DNA of 64,000 nt, taken from assembly GCA_008364785.1 (NCBI GenBank), contig VTTJ01000001.1, forward strand, positions 124,001-188,000. The letters are read 5' to 3'. Position numbers and translations under genes: made by a program. Shown here in pieces: positions 8,241 to 17,107 of this stretch. Each line of letters begins with the position of its first letter. Position 1 is the first letter of the stretch. The notes beneath the pieces are model-generated. The model saw only the letters and a program-made list of their open reading frames with translations. It had not been told where the DNA came from and did no database searches. The stretch comes from Bacillus sp. BGMRC 2118. GTDB taxonomy: Bacteria; Bacillota; Bacilli; Bacillales; SA4.

Positions 8241-8436
8241 TTCCTTCACCTCTTGTTGTCTGTCAATCTATGTAAAATATACCAATCATTCCGATTCTAA
8301 CCATTAGCTTGAAGTCGGAACTCTCAGTCATACTTTAGTCTGAGAAAAGCTAGTAAATTCTGACCAAATAGTAAACTAGAAATAAATACCAATAACGAAT
8401 TATATACCCTAATTTACGAAATGACAATATAACTAT

Positions 8437-8483
8437 ATCCCTTTAAAGTGGTGGGGGACAGTCCCCCACCACTTTAAAGGGAT
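8437..8483. repeat. Perfect 23-bp-arm palindrome with GGGGGACAGTCCCCC core
   Basis: Bases 8437-8459 and 8461-8483 are exact reverse complements around a single A. The core is GTGGGGGACAGTCCCCCAC. It is far more GC-rich in the centre than its surroundings and has no T-tract, so it is not a typical terminator. A variant occurs at 29105-29145. It looks like a dispersed REP-like palindrome. The rest of the 8241-8598 gap holds only promoter-like AT-rich sequence. Confidence 0.85.
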
Positions 8484-8598
8484 AAAGGTTTGTTACGGGA
8501 TGCGAATTATTTCGTGTTATTTTCATCGAATCATAATAAAATAGAGGTAAGAGAAACTTAGCTACAATTTTTGTAAGTTAAAGATAGAAGGTGTATGG

Positions 8599-9504
8599 AT
8601 GGAAATGATCACGGTACTATTGCCCGTTCTTTTTATTTTTGCCTTCGGGTTTGTTGGTCAGAAGTTTTTACGTATTGAACCGAGGAATGTATCGAGAGTG
8701 GCGGTATATTTACTGACTCCGTTTCTGGCGTTTCGTACGTTCTATGAAAATGAAATAAACAGTGATTATCTTTATCTCGTTTTGTTCGCATTAGGATTAT
8801 GTTTTGGTCTGATTTCAATTGTGTATGCAGTATCCTACATAAAGAAGTATTCGAAAAGGGAAACAAGTGCACTTATTTTATCATCGGTATTTATGAATAA
8901 TGGAAACTATGGTGTGCCTGTTGCATTATTTGCGTTTGGGGCACCTGGATTTGATGTTGCTATTATATTGATGGTTATTCAATCACTGATCATGAGTACG
9001 GTCGGCGTCTATTATGCTGCAAAAGGAAGTGCAGGGAGGCAAACTGGATTCAAAGGAGCTGCATTAGCCGTTCTAAAGATGCCAGTCGTTTACGGCTCAG
9101 CCTTTGGAATCACACTACAGTTTTCAGCCATCACCATTCCACAAACATTTTATCAAAGCATCAATCTTGTCGCTGATGCTGCCATTCCAACAGTTATGAT
9201 CGTACTTGGTATGCAGCTTGCAACGATTACAATCAAAAACATTGAAATTGAAAAAACAATCTACTCACTAATGATTAAGCTAGTGATTGCGCCACTAATT
9301 GCCTGGTTGATTGTCAGTCAATTACCTGTATCAAATCTTGTACAAAGCATCATGATTGTCATGGCAGCGATACCGTCTGCTGCCAATACGACGTTGCTTT
9401 CACTTGAATACGATACAAAGCCGGACTTTGTCTCATCTGTCACATTACTGAGTACAATTGGAAGTATCATTACGTTACCGATTGTTCTAGCCATCTTAAC
9501 ATAG
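8599..9504 (+). CDS. AEC-family transporter (auxin efflux carrier / malonate-type permease)
   Basis: A 301-aa protein with about ten helices arranged as two inverted halves. The first half contains the characteristic NNGNYGVPVALFAFG crossing motif, and the second a matching region around MIVLGMQLATI and IPSAANTTLLSLEY. AEC proteins export or take up organic anions; bacterial members include malonate, malate and uncharacterised permeases. The start ATG follows GAAGGTG. It stands alone between an intergenic palindrome and a SnoaL-like gene. No substrate clue comes from the neighbours. Confidence 0.85.
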   Translation: MEMITVLLPVLFIFAFGFVGQKFLRIEPRNVSRVAVYLLTPFLAFRTFYENEINSDYLYLVLFALGLCFGLISIVYAVSYIKKYSKRETSALILSSVFMNNGNYGVPVALFAFGAPGFDVAIILMVIQSLIMSTVGVYYAAKGSAGRQTGFKGAALAVLKMPVVYGSAFGITLQFSAITIPQTFYQSINLVADAAIPTVMIVLGMQLATITIKNIEIEKTIYSLMIKLVIAPLIAWLIVSQLPVSNLVQSIMIVMAAIPSAANTTLLSLEYDTKPDFVSSVTLLSTIGSIITLPIVLAILT

Positions 9505-9725
9505 GGGACCTGTCTAGGTGTCCTTATTTATTTGAGCTAAAAGTGGGTGAATAGCTGCCAATTGAGGAAAAATACGTCCCAACACATAACATTTCTGATT
9601 CACAAACAGAAAATTTATCTCATTACCAAAAAATGTAACAAACTTGACACAACTACCAAACTAACAAATACTCGCATTATCTTATAATAAAGACATACAT
9701 GTCAGCATACTAGGAGAGAGATTAT

Positions 9726-10166
9726 ATGATTAGTGAACAGAAGAAAAGTGTAGTAGAGAAGTGGTTTCAAGAGTATTTCACAAAGGGCAATGTACATATA
9801 TTAGATGAGCTAACAGCAGATCATTTTATTTATCATACACGTAGTGGAGGTCAAAGTACCACTGATCAGCTTAAGTCCTTTATGGGCTGGTTCCGTGAAA
9901 CTTTTCATGACGATGAATGGGAGTTGAACGATCTTATTGAACAAGACAACAAACTGGCAGTCCGTTATACAGGATGGATGACGTATAAAGGTGGCTGGTT
10001 TAACCTTCCTTCCACTAATCAACGTGTAAAGGAAACAGGGATGATGATATTCTACTTTGAAAATGGAAAAGTAACGGATGTATGGTGTGAAAATAGTGAT
10101 GCAGCGATTCTCAACGAACTTGGTGCATTTGAAAAAAATACACATGAAGTCTTTTTCACAGAATAG
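9726..10166 (+). CDS. SnoaL-like / NTF2-fold protein (146 aa)
   Basis: The sequence follows the SnoaL pattern of a small alpha+beta cone: an N-terminal helix (VVEKWFQEYFTKGN), LDELTADHFIYH, the DQLKSFMGWFRETFHD helix and strands ending EETGMMIFYFENGKVTDVW-type (here ETGMMIFYFENGKVTDVW). Family members include polyketide cyclases and many stand-alone proteins that bind small hydrophobic ligands; the ester-cyclase-like subgroup is common in Bacillus. AGGAGAG precedes the ATG. A strong terminator follows. The 9505-9725 gap upstream holds AT-rich sequence with TATAAT-like boxes and no gene. Confidence 0.75.
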   Translation: MISEQKKSVVEKWFQEYFTKGNVHILDELTADHFIYHTRSGGQSTTDQLKSFMGWFRETFHDDEWELNDLIEQDNKLAVRYTGWMTYKGGWFNLPSTNQRVKETGMMIFYFENGKVTDVWCENSDAAILNELGAFEKNTHEVFFTE

Positions 10167-10180
10167 TACTAAACGATAAA

Positions 10181-10214
10181 AAATAACCCAGTTCACCGTG
10201 AACTGGGTTATTTT
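10181..10214. terminator. Intrinsic terminator (bidirectional)
   Basis: AAATAACCCAGTTCA and TGAACTGGGTTATTT form a 15-bp stem around CCG, with Ts beyond it on both strands. It serves the SnoaL-like gene on the plus strand and the tiny lipoprotein gene on the minus strand. Confidence 0.88.
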
Positions 10215-10238
10215 TCTTTATTAATTTAATAAATTTTA

Positions 10239-10364
10239 TCACTTTATTATCAATTCCAGGTAGCTATTTTCGGTCACGACAACTTCCTCACTTGGATTTT
10301 CTCCACATCCTGACAGCATCGTGAACATCACACCTAAACATAAAACCGTTGGTACTTTATTCAT
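10239..10364 (-). CDS. Very short lipoprotein (41 aa)
   Basis: The minus strand encodes MNKVPTVLCLGVMFTMLSGC followed by GENPSEEVVVTENSYLELII and K. A basic start, a hydrophobic stretch and the lipobox LSGC at residues 17-20 make a textbook lipoprotein signal, leaving a mature peptide of only 22 residues. AAGGAT precedes the ATG and the shared terminator lies just downstream. It is either a genuine mini-lipoprotein or the remnant of a longer one that lost its body through an early stop. I see no continuation in other frames. Confidence 0.6.
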   Translation of the reverse strand: MNKVPTVLCLGVMFTMLSGCGENPSEEVVVTENSYLELIIK

Positions 10365-10477
10365 CTATCCTTTCATCTTTCATTACACAAGCCAATAAAT
10401 TTGCCTCGACAACAGTCTATAAAAATAAATTATATGATAATATTAAAATACAAATATATCCAATTCAGGTGATGAAA

Positions 10478-11017
10478 ATGAAAAAAACAGCACTTCTACT
10501 TTATCCTCAATTTAGTGAATATGAAATAAGTGTGGCGTTATCGGTACTTATGCAAGGCAGAAAACCAGTGGTGACCATAGGTGTAGAAAATAAACAAATT
10601 AGAGGCGAATCAGGATTAACCGTCATTCCTGATACAACTATATATGACCTCGACCCAAGTGAATTTGATAGTTTACTACTAAGTGGCTGTATGGATATTT
10701 CTCAAATTATTGATGATACAAGATATACTGACTTTATCAAACGATTTGTAAACGAGGATACGATTGTTGCCAGTATTTCATCCTCACCCGCATTACTGGC
10801 CAAAGCTGGAGTACTAATTGGTAAAAAATATACAGTTGGGTTACCTAAAGAGATGATCCATTCCTTACCATATTTTGAACCGAAGAACTACTCCTCAGAA
10901 TTGATAATGATAGACGATAACATGATCACAGCACGTGGACGAGCATTTGTGTCGTTTGGGAATGCATTTGGTAACGCCCTACAACTACAGTTTGATCTGA
11001 ATTGGTACAAAGAGTAA
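10478..11017 (+). CDS. DJ-1/PfpI-family protein lacking the catalytic cysteine
   Basis: A 179-aa protein with the DJ-1/PfpI flavodoxin-like fold: an N-terminal strand and YPQFSEYEIS motif carrying the conserved Glu, a central LLLSGCMDI loop, and the elbow SISSSPALLAKAGVL. In the intact paralogue at 61522 the elbow reads AICGGPALLGAAG with Cys100; here Ser101 replaces it, so protease, glyoxalase or amidase chemistry of the usual kind is unlikely. AGGTGA lies 6 bases before ATG 10478, which I chose over upstream in-frame starts. It may act as a binding or regulatory protein. The ribosome binding site of a broken cyclotransferase gene overlaps its stop. Confidence 0.75.
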   Translation: MKKTALLLYPQFSEYEISVALSVLMQGRKPVVTIGVENKQIRGESGLTVIPDTTIYDLDPSEFDSLLLSGCMDISQIIDDTRYTDFIKRFVNEDTIVASISSSPALLAKAGVLIGKKYTVGLPKEMIHSLPYFEPKNYSSELIMIDDNMITARGRAFVSFGNAFGNALQLQFDLNWYKE

Positions 11018-11029
11018 GGAGGTACTTAC

Positions 11030-11610
11030 TTTAAACAAACAATCTCCGTATTTGTATATGGGACATTACGAAAGGCTGTTGTTCGTATAGATTTTTGCTT
11101 TCTTGTAAAGATCACAAGGAGCCGGATTTTCACCTTAGTATCTAGATACTTCTATACATAAAGAAAAGAAAGTTGCTCATTTTTGATACAAGCTCAATTT
11201 GTTTTTAAAACTGGTTGTACACCCAGAATAATTGTACGAATAGCAATAAGTTTTAGAATAGAGCCTTACGAAAAGGTGAACGAAATCACCATTTGTTGAA
11301 AAATGCAACATGCTTATCAGATAACTGTTGGACAAATGGCGTGATGATTGACACAGGCAGAGGTTACCCTGCACTCCTAGCATCAGATACGAAAAAGGTG
11401 GCAGGAGAACTATACAACGTGACTGAACAGGAACTATAAAAACTCGATGAAGTAGAGGGTTATGTAGTAGGTGGGGTCATAACTTATACGAACGGGTCAC
11501 TCAGATTGTTTTCGACACAATATGAAAACACAATTGCTTATGTATATATGATGAAGGGCAATCCAGCCAACCATACCATTATCTTATCTGGTAATTGGAA
11601 AGACCTGTAA
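11030..11610 (+). pseudogene. Gamma-glutamylcyclotransferase-like gene broken by a MITE, a stop codon and start loss
   Basis: Before the insertion the frame reads FKQTISVFVYGTLRK, the VYGTLRKG signature of the GGCT/AIG2 fold; after the element it resumes in frame as LRKGERNHHLLKNATCL, continuing through GYPALLASD and AGELYNVTEQEL to the final WKDL and stop. Three lesions are visible: a 192-bp MITE at 11074-11265 with TTACGAAA duplicated on both sides; an in-frame TAA where an ordinary sense codon is expected after EQEL; and TTT at the position where AGGAGGT predicts a start codon. The intact protein would have cleaved gamma-glutamyl compounds to 5-oxoproline. The gene is dead. Confidence 0.85.
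11074..11265 (+). mobile_element. MITE copy 1 (192 bp), inserted in a cyclotransferase gene
   Basis: The element starts GGCTGTTGTTCGTATAG and ends GTTTTAGAATAGAGCC, with imperfect inverted termini that include GTTGC/GCAA. It is flanked by an exact 8-bp target duplication TTACGAAA (11066-11073 and 11266-11273). Inside are the family hairpin GTAAAGATC...GGATTTTCAC and the palindrome AGTATCTAGATACT. It has no coding capacity. Confidence 0.9.
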
Positions 11611-11626
11611 GAGCATTTGTAATCAC

Positions 11627-12022
11627 TTATGAGAATTTCCTTGAGATCAATACACTCCAAACAATAGAAACAAGAATAACCAATAAAAAGAGTAGGCTCG
11701 TTGTAGTAATAAAGTATTCTACATTTACTAAATGACCTTTAGAACCTATTTTCATATATTGTTGTAAAATTGGAAGTAAAGGATGATAAATTAGGACATA
11801 CGGAACAAAAATGAGAGGCAACGAAAGCCAACGTCTACCTATATAATTTTTCATAAATAAGAAGTATAAAAATCCTGTGAGTAAGACAAGCCCGTACTTA
11901 ATCGGTGTGATGTATTCAATAAAACGGTCAGGGTGATTCAAATATGCTAAAATATTCACAAAAAATACCCAGCCAATACCAAGTAAAACCGCTACAATTT
12001 GAGTGCGAATAATGAGCAGCAT
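11627..12022 (-). CDS. Four-helix membrane protein of unknown function (131 aa)
   Basis: The protein has about four hydrophobic segments: residues 5-27, 40-57, 66-84 and 107-126. It ends with a basic VLISRKFS. AAAGGATGTTTGG precedes the ATG, so a ribosome binding site is present. I see no recognisable motif. The neighbours, a broken cyclotransferase gene and an oppositely directed hydrolase, do not suggest a role. Confidence 0.6.
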   Translation of the reverse strand: MLLIIRTQIVAVLLGIGWVFFVNILAYLNHPDRFIEYITPIKYGLVLLTGFLYFLFMKNYIGRRWLSLPLIFVPYVLIYHPLLPILQQYMKIGSKGHLVNVEYFITTTSLLFLLVILVSIVWSVLISRKFS

Positions 12023-12220
12023 CCAAACATCCTTTCAATTGGTTGTTACTGTAGTGTGCCAAATTTATGGTCATTTATTCCAAGACCTTTTTCATTTTTA
12101 TAGTTGGAATGAATCAAGTCTTTAATGAGTGAATACAGGACTCGTTGTATCATGAGACAAAACTCTAAATGAAAAAGGCTTTATCAAAAACAAAAATTTT
12201 ATAAATTAAAGGAACCGAAA

Positions 12221-12916
12221 ATGATACCTTCAAAAATATACGAACCAGAAAATAAGAATTTTGAACATACCATTATCATTTATCACGGCTGGGGATCTGT
12301 AGTAGATAGTCAACATGAATTAGCGAGTATTCTCGCTAGAGAAGGATTTCGAGTGATTGTACCAGAATTGATGTATCATGATAATCGAGATCCGATTCCT
12401 CATCCCTTTCACACACCAATTATGCAGGAGTACTTTTGGAGGACCATTTTTTATAGCATTGAGGAGTTCAATCTCCTCCTTAATGAACTGAATACTCAGG
12501 AGCAACAGCTCATTTTACTGGGTAGTTCTATGGGTGGGTTTATCGCAAACGGTATTATCACAGAAAATCCCAACATAGCAGGCTTAATTAACATAAATGG
12601 TTCAGGTTCATACCTTACATCTGAAACTATTTTTAGGGAAAATTCAGGAAGAGAACCCTTAACTATTACTGAACAAGAAAATTTCGCTCAATATGATCCA
12701 GGACAAAAAGAAATAAACTACAATACTCGGATATTACTCTTGCACGGAGAACTCGACTCAATTGTTTCGATAGAGGGTCAAAAAGAATATTATTCTTACA
12801 TCACACAACAAGGATATGAAAACGTTCAATTGATAACCTACCCAGAAATCAACCACACAATCTCACCCGAAATGATTTCTGACATTGTGGACTGGTTAAA
12901 AAAATACATAGTATGA
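12221..12916 (+). CDS. Alpha/beta hydrolase (YitV/dienelactone-hydrolase-like esterase)
   Basis: A 231-aa single-domain alpha/beta hydrolase. IIIYHGWGS forms the oxyanion loop, GSSMGG holds the nucleophile Ser103, HGELDSIV holds Asp179, and NHTIS holds His212, so the full triad is present in the right order. The closest known shape is the Bacillus YitV esterase group; the natural substrate is unknown. AAAGGAACCG precedes the start. Its stop codon overlaps an ATG upstream of the phosphotransferase gene by 4 bases, so the two form an operon. Confidence 0.85.
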   Translation: MIPSKIYEPENKNFEHTIIIYHGWGSVVDSQHELASILAREGFRVIVPELMYHDNRDPIPHPFHTPIMQEYFWRTIFYSIEEFNLLLNELNTQEQQLILLGSSMGGFIANGIITENPNIAGLININGSGSYLTSETIFRENSGREPLTITEQENFAQYDPGQKEINYNTRILLLHGELDSIVSIEGQKEYYSYITQQGYENVQLITYPEINHTISPEMISDIVDWLKKYIV

Positions 12917-12924
12917 GGGATTTT

Positions 12925-13782
12925 ATGATAACAAAATTGACAAACCGTATTTTAGAGGTATATCCAAAACTCACGATTAATTCAGTAGTAATAGATGAAA
13001 CAGGGCAGAACAATCATGTTGTGATCATTAATGATTCACTTGTTTTCAGATTTCCTAAATATGAACAAGGCATAAAAGACTTGGAAACAGAAGTGACTAT
13101 TTTAAAGAACTTAAAAGGTGTAACAACGTTACCAATCTCGAGTCCCACTTATTTATCTTTTGAGAAACACTGTGTTGGAAAAGTATTTTCAGGCTATCAA
13201 AAAATAGAAGGAGAGACTCTATCTAAAGATTCCTTTCAAGAACTTTCAACTTCCATTCAACATCATCTAGCTGTTCAACTTGTTACCTTTCTAAAAGAAG
13301 TACATACAGCACCGACTGAATCTCTTGAACGCAGGGAAGCTGATTTATATGCTACGTTTCAACAACTCTTTACACGTATACAAGATAAGCTGTTTCCGTT
13401 TATGAGACAAGATGCACAAATAGACGTTAAGAAAGCATTTGAATCTTATTTAACTCAACAGAAAAAACCAATTAAACAAACTCTTATTCACGGTGACTTT
13501 GGCGCATCAAACATTCTTTGGAAGCCTGAAACAAAAGACATAGCAGGTATTATCGATTTTGGAGGCTCAAGTATCGGTGACCCTGCTTATGATTTTGCAG
13601 GCTTGTTGTCTTCCTATGGTCAAGACTTTTATCAAACGTGTATTTCTCTCTACCCTGAAGGAGAAGAAGTTGCAAAACGTGTAAAATTCTATCGCAGCAC
13701 ATTTGCCCTTCAGGAAGCGCTACATGGACTCGATCATAAAGATCCAACAGCCTTTGAAAATGGAATACAGTCTTACAAATGA
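12925..13782 (+). CDS. Aminoglycoside-phosphotransferase-family kinase (APH fold)
   Basis: A 285-aa small-molecule kinase. The nucleotide-binding N-lobe shows NDSLVFRFPKYEQG with the phosphate-anchoring Lys and an acidic helix (LETEVTIL). The C-lobe has HGDFGASNILW (His189, catalytic Asp191, Asn196) and IDFGGSSIGDPAYD (Asp211). The family phosphorylates antibiotics, choline, sugars or cofactors, so resistance should not be assumed; the sequence resembles macrolide and uncharacterised Bacillus members. I chose ATG 12925, with GAGGGA ahead, over ATG 12913. It is coupled to the hydrolase gene, and the pair could modify and de-esterify related compounds. Confidence 0.8.
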   Translation: MITKLTNRILEVYPKLTINSVVIDETGQNNHVVIINDSLVFRFPKYEQGIKDLETEVTILKNLKGVTTLPISSPTYLSFEKHCVGKVFSGYQKIEGETLSKDSFQELSTSIQHHLAVQLVTFLKEVHTAPTESLERREADLYATFQQLFTRIQDKLFPFMRQDAQIDVKKAFESYLTQQKKPIKQTLIHGDFGASNILWKPETKDIAGIIDFGGSSIGDPAYDFAGLLSSYGQDFYQTCISLYPEGEEVAKRVKFYRSTFALQEALHGLDHKDPTAFENGIQSYK

Positions 13783-13811
13783 TAGAGGAGGGAGTACCTT
13801 CTCTATTTTTT
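13782..13811 (+). terminator. Intrinsic terminator of the hydrolase-kinase operon
   Basis: ATAGAGGAGG and CCTTCTCTAT pair with one G-T pair and are followed by six Ts. It begins at the stop codon of the kinase gene. Confidence 0.75.
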
Positions 13812-13947
13812 GATTGTGTATTTAGATTGGAAGGTTCTTAAAATAGTTAGGTATTTTAGCACATTACTAATTTACTATTTTTACATCTCGTTATAAAATT
13901 ACTAAGTCTTAATTATTATTTCTGAATAACAATCAAGGAGAGTCATT

Positions 13948-15618
13948 ATGAAAAACCTATTTTACAAAATATCGTTTAAAACTAGGTTAATACTTATTAC
14001 ATCTATCCTAGTCGTTCTTCCACTTATTGTTACAAGCATTACAAGCTATATTCAATCCTATAATGGGATGAAAGAAATTACATCACACGATCTTGAGTAT
14101 TTGGTTTCAATTAAAGCAAAAGAACTATCACCCTATACAGAGTCTGCTACGGTTTCAGCTTCTAATTTAAAGAAAATAGAAGAAATTGTAGCAGATGTCC
14201 AAATTAACTATTACGAGAAAAATGGCATGAATGGTTATGCTTATATTATGGATCAAGACGGTGTAGCTATTGTTCACCCAGACCCTAAAACTGTTGGTGT
14301 AAACTTAAGTCAATATGAATTTGGAAAAACAATGGTCGAACAAAAAAATGGTACGATTGAATATGATTGGAATGGAGAACAGAAGATTGTTTCTTTTGTC
14401 CAACTTCCAAATGGGTGGATTCTCGGAAACGGAAGTTATATCGATGACATTATGCAACCTTCCGAGGCAATATTAATCAGTATTATGATTACAGCAGCTA
14501 TAAGTTTACTACTTACAATTGTCTTGGCTTACTTTTCAGGTAAATCAATCGTTAGACCTCTTGTAGATATTCGTGATTCAATGCAGAAGCTTCAAGAAGG
14601 AGACTTATCTGTACGCTTATCCTCTAAGACTACCGATGAATTCGGACAAATAAAAATCATGTATAATGACATGGCTTCACGTTTACACGATATTATCGCT
14701 ACAATTGTTGAATCTGCAGAAAATTTAAATGCTTCATCCGAAGAATTAATGGCTAGTTCTGAAGAAAATGCAGCTGCAACAGAGCATATTTCATCAACGA
14801 TGGCACAGATTGCTACAAGTTCAGAGCAACAGGTAAAGTTAACAAAAAATAACGAAGAAGCAATTAATCAAACGACATATTTAATTGATAAAATGACTGA
14901 AAGCTTATCATCTATTACAAATCAATCGACTGAAACAAAAGCTAGTATACAAGTTGGGGAAAAGGCTCTTGATAGTTTAACGAATGAAATTAATAACATA
15001 TACACATCCGCTAACAAGACAGAAAAAACAATGCTAACACTTGGTCAGAACTCAGAATCCATTCGTACAATTATCCAAACGATAAAAGCCATCTCTGAAC
15101 AAACGAATTTACTGGCCTTAAACGCTGCGATTGAAGCAGCACGTGCAGGAGAGTCTGGGAAAGGATTCGCAGTCGTAGCAGATGAAGTACGTAAACTCGC
15201 TGAAGAGACAAAACGCGCTTCTGAAGAAATTGCAAATACCATCGATACAATCCATCATGAAATTTTTGTTACAGTTGATAGTGTTAAGTCTACGTCCCAA
15301 GCTGTCACACGCGGTCAACAGAAAGTGGAAGATATGAACCAAATTTTCAGTTCAATAGAAAAAACCATCTTTACACTAGATTCCCATATTCTTTCACTAA
15401 ATGATATTTCTATAGATGTAGAAAACAAGTCTGAAATCGTTCGTGAAGGTTCAACAACCATTGCAAATCTTTCAGAAAGTAATGCTGAAAGCACAAGGGA
15501 AATTAGCGCATCATACGATCAAATTAGTGCTTCAATGCAAGAAATTACGAGTGCCGCAGAAGATCTTACGAATATGGCAGAAAACCTGCAACAGCGTACA
15601 CAAGGATTTACATTATAA
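13948..15618 (+). CDS. Methyl-accepting chemotaxis protein with Cache sensor
   Basis: A 556-aa receptor. TM1 lies at about residues 12-35 and TM2 at about 175-200. Between them is a single Cache-type sensor ([19 protein letters not shown], then [13 protein letters not shown]). A HAMP domain follows ([20 protein letters not shown]), then a long coiled-coil signalling domain with the hairpin tip [20 protein letters not shown] and [17 protein letters not shown]. The ligand is probably a small organic acid or amino acid, typical of Cache receptors but not provable. It feeds CheA/CheW at the membrane. AAGGAGAG precedes the ATG. Multiple Glu/Gln pairs suit methylation sites. Confidence 0.93.
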   Translation: MKNLFYKISFKTRLILITSILVVLPLIVTSITSYIQSYNGMKEITSHDLEYLVSIKAKELSPYTESATVSASNLKKIEEIVADVQINYYEKNGMNGYAYIMDQDGVAIVHPDPKTVGVNLSQYEFGKTMVEQKNGTIEYDWNGEQKIVSFVQLPNGWILGNGSYIDDIMQPSEAILISIMITAAISLLLTIVLAYFSGKSIVRPLVDIRDSMQKLQEGDLSVRLSSKTTDEFGQIKIMYNDMASRLHDIIATIVESAENLNASSEELMASSEENAAATEHISSTMAQIATSSEQQVKLTKNNEEAINQTTYLIDKMTESLSSITNQSTETKASIQVGEKALDSLTNEINNIYTSANKTEKTMLTLGQNSESIRTIIQTIKAISEQTNLLALNAAIEAARAGESGKGFAVVADEVRKLAEETKRASEEIANTIDTIHHEIFVTVDSVKSTSQAVTRGQQKVEDMNQIFSSIEKTIFTLDSHILSLNDISIDVENKSEIVREGSTTIANLSESNAESTREISASYDQISASMQEITSAAEDLTNMAENLQQRTQGFTL

Positions 15619-15626
15619 TTTTTTAG

Positions 15627-15651
15627 GGGATTGTTCGAAATGAACAATCCT
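15627..15651 (+). terminator. Probable intrinsic terminator
   Basis: GGGATTGTTC and GAACAATCCT pair across a short loop and are followed by a pyrimidine-rich CTTCTCTTA. The T-tract is weak, so the efficiency is uncertain. Confidence 0.55.
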
Positions 15652-15767
15652 CTTCTCTTATAAGAGTTAAACTTACTTACCGATACTTTTGGTAAATTTT
15701 TGTATGATTGATAAAAATTATTTGGTATTATACAGGAAAAAAGGCTCATTGTTGAGGGGTTTTCTGA

Positions 15768-17006
15768 ATGTGTCCATTAGGTCAAATTGTTCTCGTACTT
15801 ATTTCAATTCTATTTACAAGTTATCAATCTATTTTACATCAAGAACCTTTTTTCACTTTGGATTTTTTTCTATTTACTTTCATTGCATGGGTCGTCGGTA
15901 TACTCTATGATCGAAACCGTAATCTAGCGAAAAAGGCAAGATATTCAGAACTGAATTATAAAAATTTACTGGATACATTTCCAGAGTCAATTTGTATTCA
16001 TCGACACTTTAAAATCTTATATGTAAATGATGCGTGTGTCTCGATGATGGGCTCAACTAGTAAGGACGAATTAATTGGACAATCACTTATACAATTCATC
16101 AATCCCGAATATAAGGAACGATTAATAGAACGAGCAAAAATCGTCATAAAGGAAAAAAAGCCATTAACGACCATTGAACATAATTTTATTAGAAAAGATG
16201 GTTCTTCTTTTTATTTCGAAGTTGCCTCCATGTTTATTATGTTTGGAAATAAAGGAGCGGTTCTTTCAATAGGAAAGGATGTAACAGATCGTAAAGAAGA
16301 AACAGATCGTATGATTCAAAAATCAGAAAAGCTCGCAATGCTTGGGCAGATGGCTGCTGGAATTGCACATGAAATAAGAAATCCTCTCACAAGCATAAAA
16401 GGGTTTTTGCAATTACTACGCGTAAACCATCCAGAACAGCAATATTTTTCAATCATATTGTCAGAATTGGAACGAATTAACCATATCGTTGGAGAATTTC
16501 TCGTTCTTTCAAAGCCTACAGTAGTAGCATATATGGAGCAAGATGTGAAGGAGTTAATTACAGATGTTGTCACTCTTATAAACACTCAATCTATTTTAAA
16601 TAACATACAAATCTTAGTGAAGATGGATTCAGAACTTCCATCTATTATTTGTGAAAAAAATCAAGTAAAGCAAGTGTTATTGAATGTATTAAAAAACGCG
16701 ATTGAAGCTATGCCAACAGGCGGCATCATCGAATTAAAGGCTCAGGTAAGGGAAAGAGGTCTACTCTTGATTAAAATCAAAGACCAAGGAATTGGTATAC
16801 CAGTAGACCGTATGTCCACACTCGGAGAACCCTTTTACACTACAAAGGAAAAAGGAACAGGTCTTGGCTTAATGACATGTTTTAAAATTATCGAAGAACA
16901 TAAAGGACAGCTCCTTTTTCATAGTGAGATAAACGAAGGCACTACCGTAGAGATCCTACTACCTACCTCGACGCAGCCTTTAATTAAGCAAGAAATAAGC
17001 GTATAA
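15768..17006 (+). CDS. PAS-domain sensor histidine kinase (sporulation-kinase type, orphan)
   Basis: A 412-aa kinase. Two N-terminal helices (about 5-22 and 27-46) anchor it. A PAS domain spans about 60-175 and ends in GKDVTDRKEE. The dimerisation box AAGIAHEIRNPLTSIKGF contains the phospho-accepting His, and the ATPase domain shows NVLKNAIEAMP, DQGIGIP, TTKEKGTGLGL. The H-box is of the type seen in the Bacillus KinA-KinE kinases that feed Spo0F in the phosphorelay. No response regulator is adjacent, which fits that role. GAGGGG precedes ATG 15768. A second kinase of the same class lies at 59379-60665. Confidence 0.85.
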   Translation: MCPLGQIVLVLISILFTSYQSILHQEPFFTLDFFLFTFIAWVVGILYDRNRNLAKKARYSELNYKNLLDTFPESICIHRHFKILYVNDACVSMMGSTSKDELIGQSLIQFINPEYKERLIERAKIVIKEKKPLTTIEHNFIRKDGSSFYFEVASMFIMFGNKGAVLSIGKDVTDRKEETDRMIQKSEKLAMLGQMAAGIAHEIRNPLTSIKGFLQLLRVNHPEQQYFSIILSELERINHIVGEFLVLSKPTVVAYMEQDVKELITDVVTLINTQSILNNIQILVKMDSELPSIICEKNQVKQVLLNVLKNAIEAMPTGGIIELKAQVRERGLLLIKIKDQGIGIPVDRMSTLGEPFYTTKEKGTGLGLMTCFKIIEEHKGQLLFHSEINEGTTVEILLPTSTQPLIKQEISV

Positions 17007-17107
17007 CAATATAGAATAATTAATTTATACTCCTACTATAAATCTACGAAATGAAGCCGATATAGATTGAGTAAACATAATTTATAAAACTAATGGTGGG
17101 AATATAT

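Noticed and set aside
9503-9530. GGGGACCTGTCTAGGTGTCC as a third GGGGAC palindrome or a terminator
   Set aside because: The arms pair poorly and the core differs from the two clear palindromes.
9640-9690. TTGACA...TATAAT as promoter of the SnoaL-like gene
   Set aside because: The boxes are about 33 bases apart, too far for a sigma-A promoter.
12925-13782. Calling the APH-fold kinase an antibiotic-resistance gene
   Set aside because: The fold covers many metabolic kinases; no resistance context or close signature is visible.
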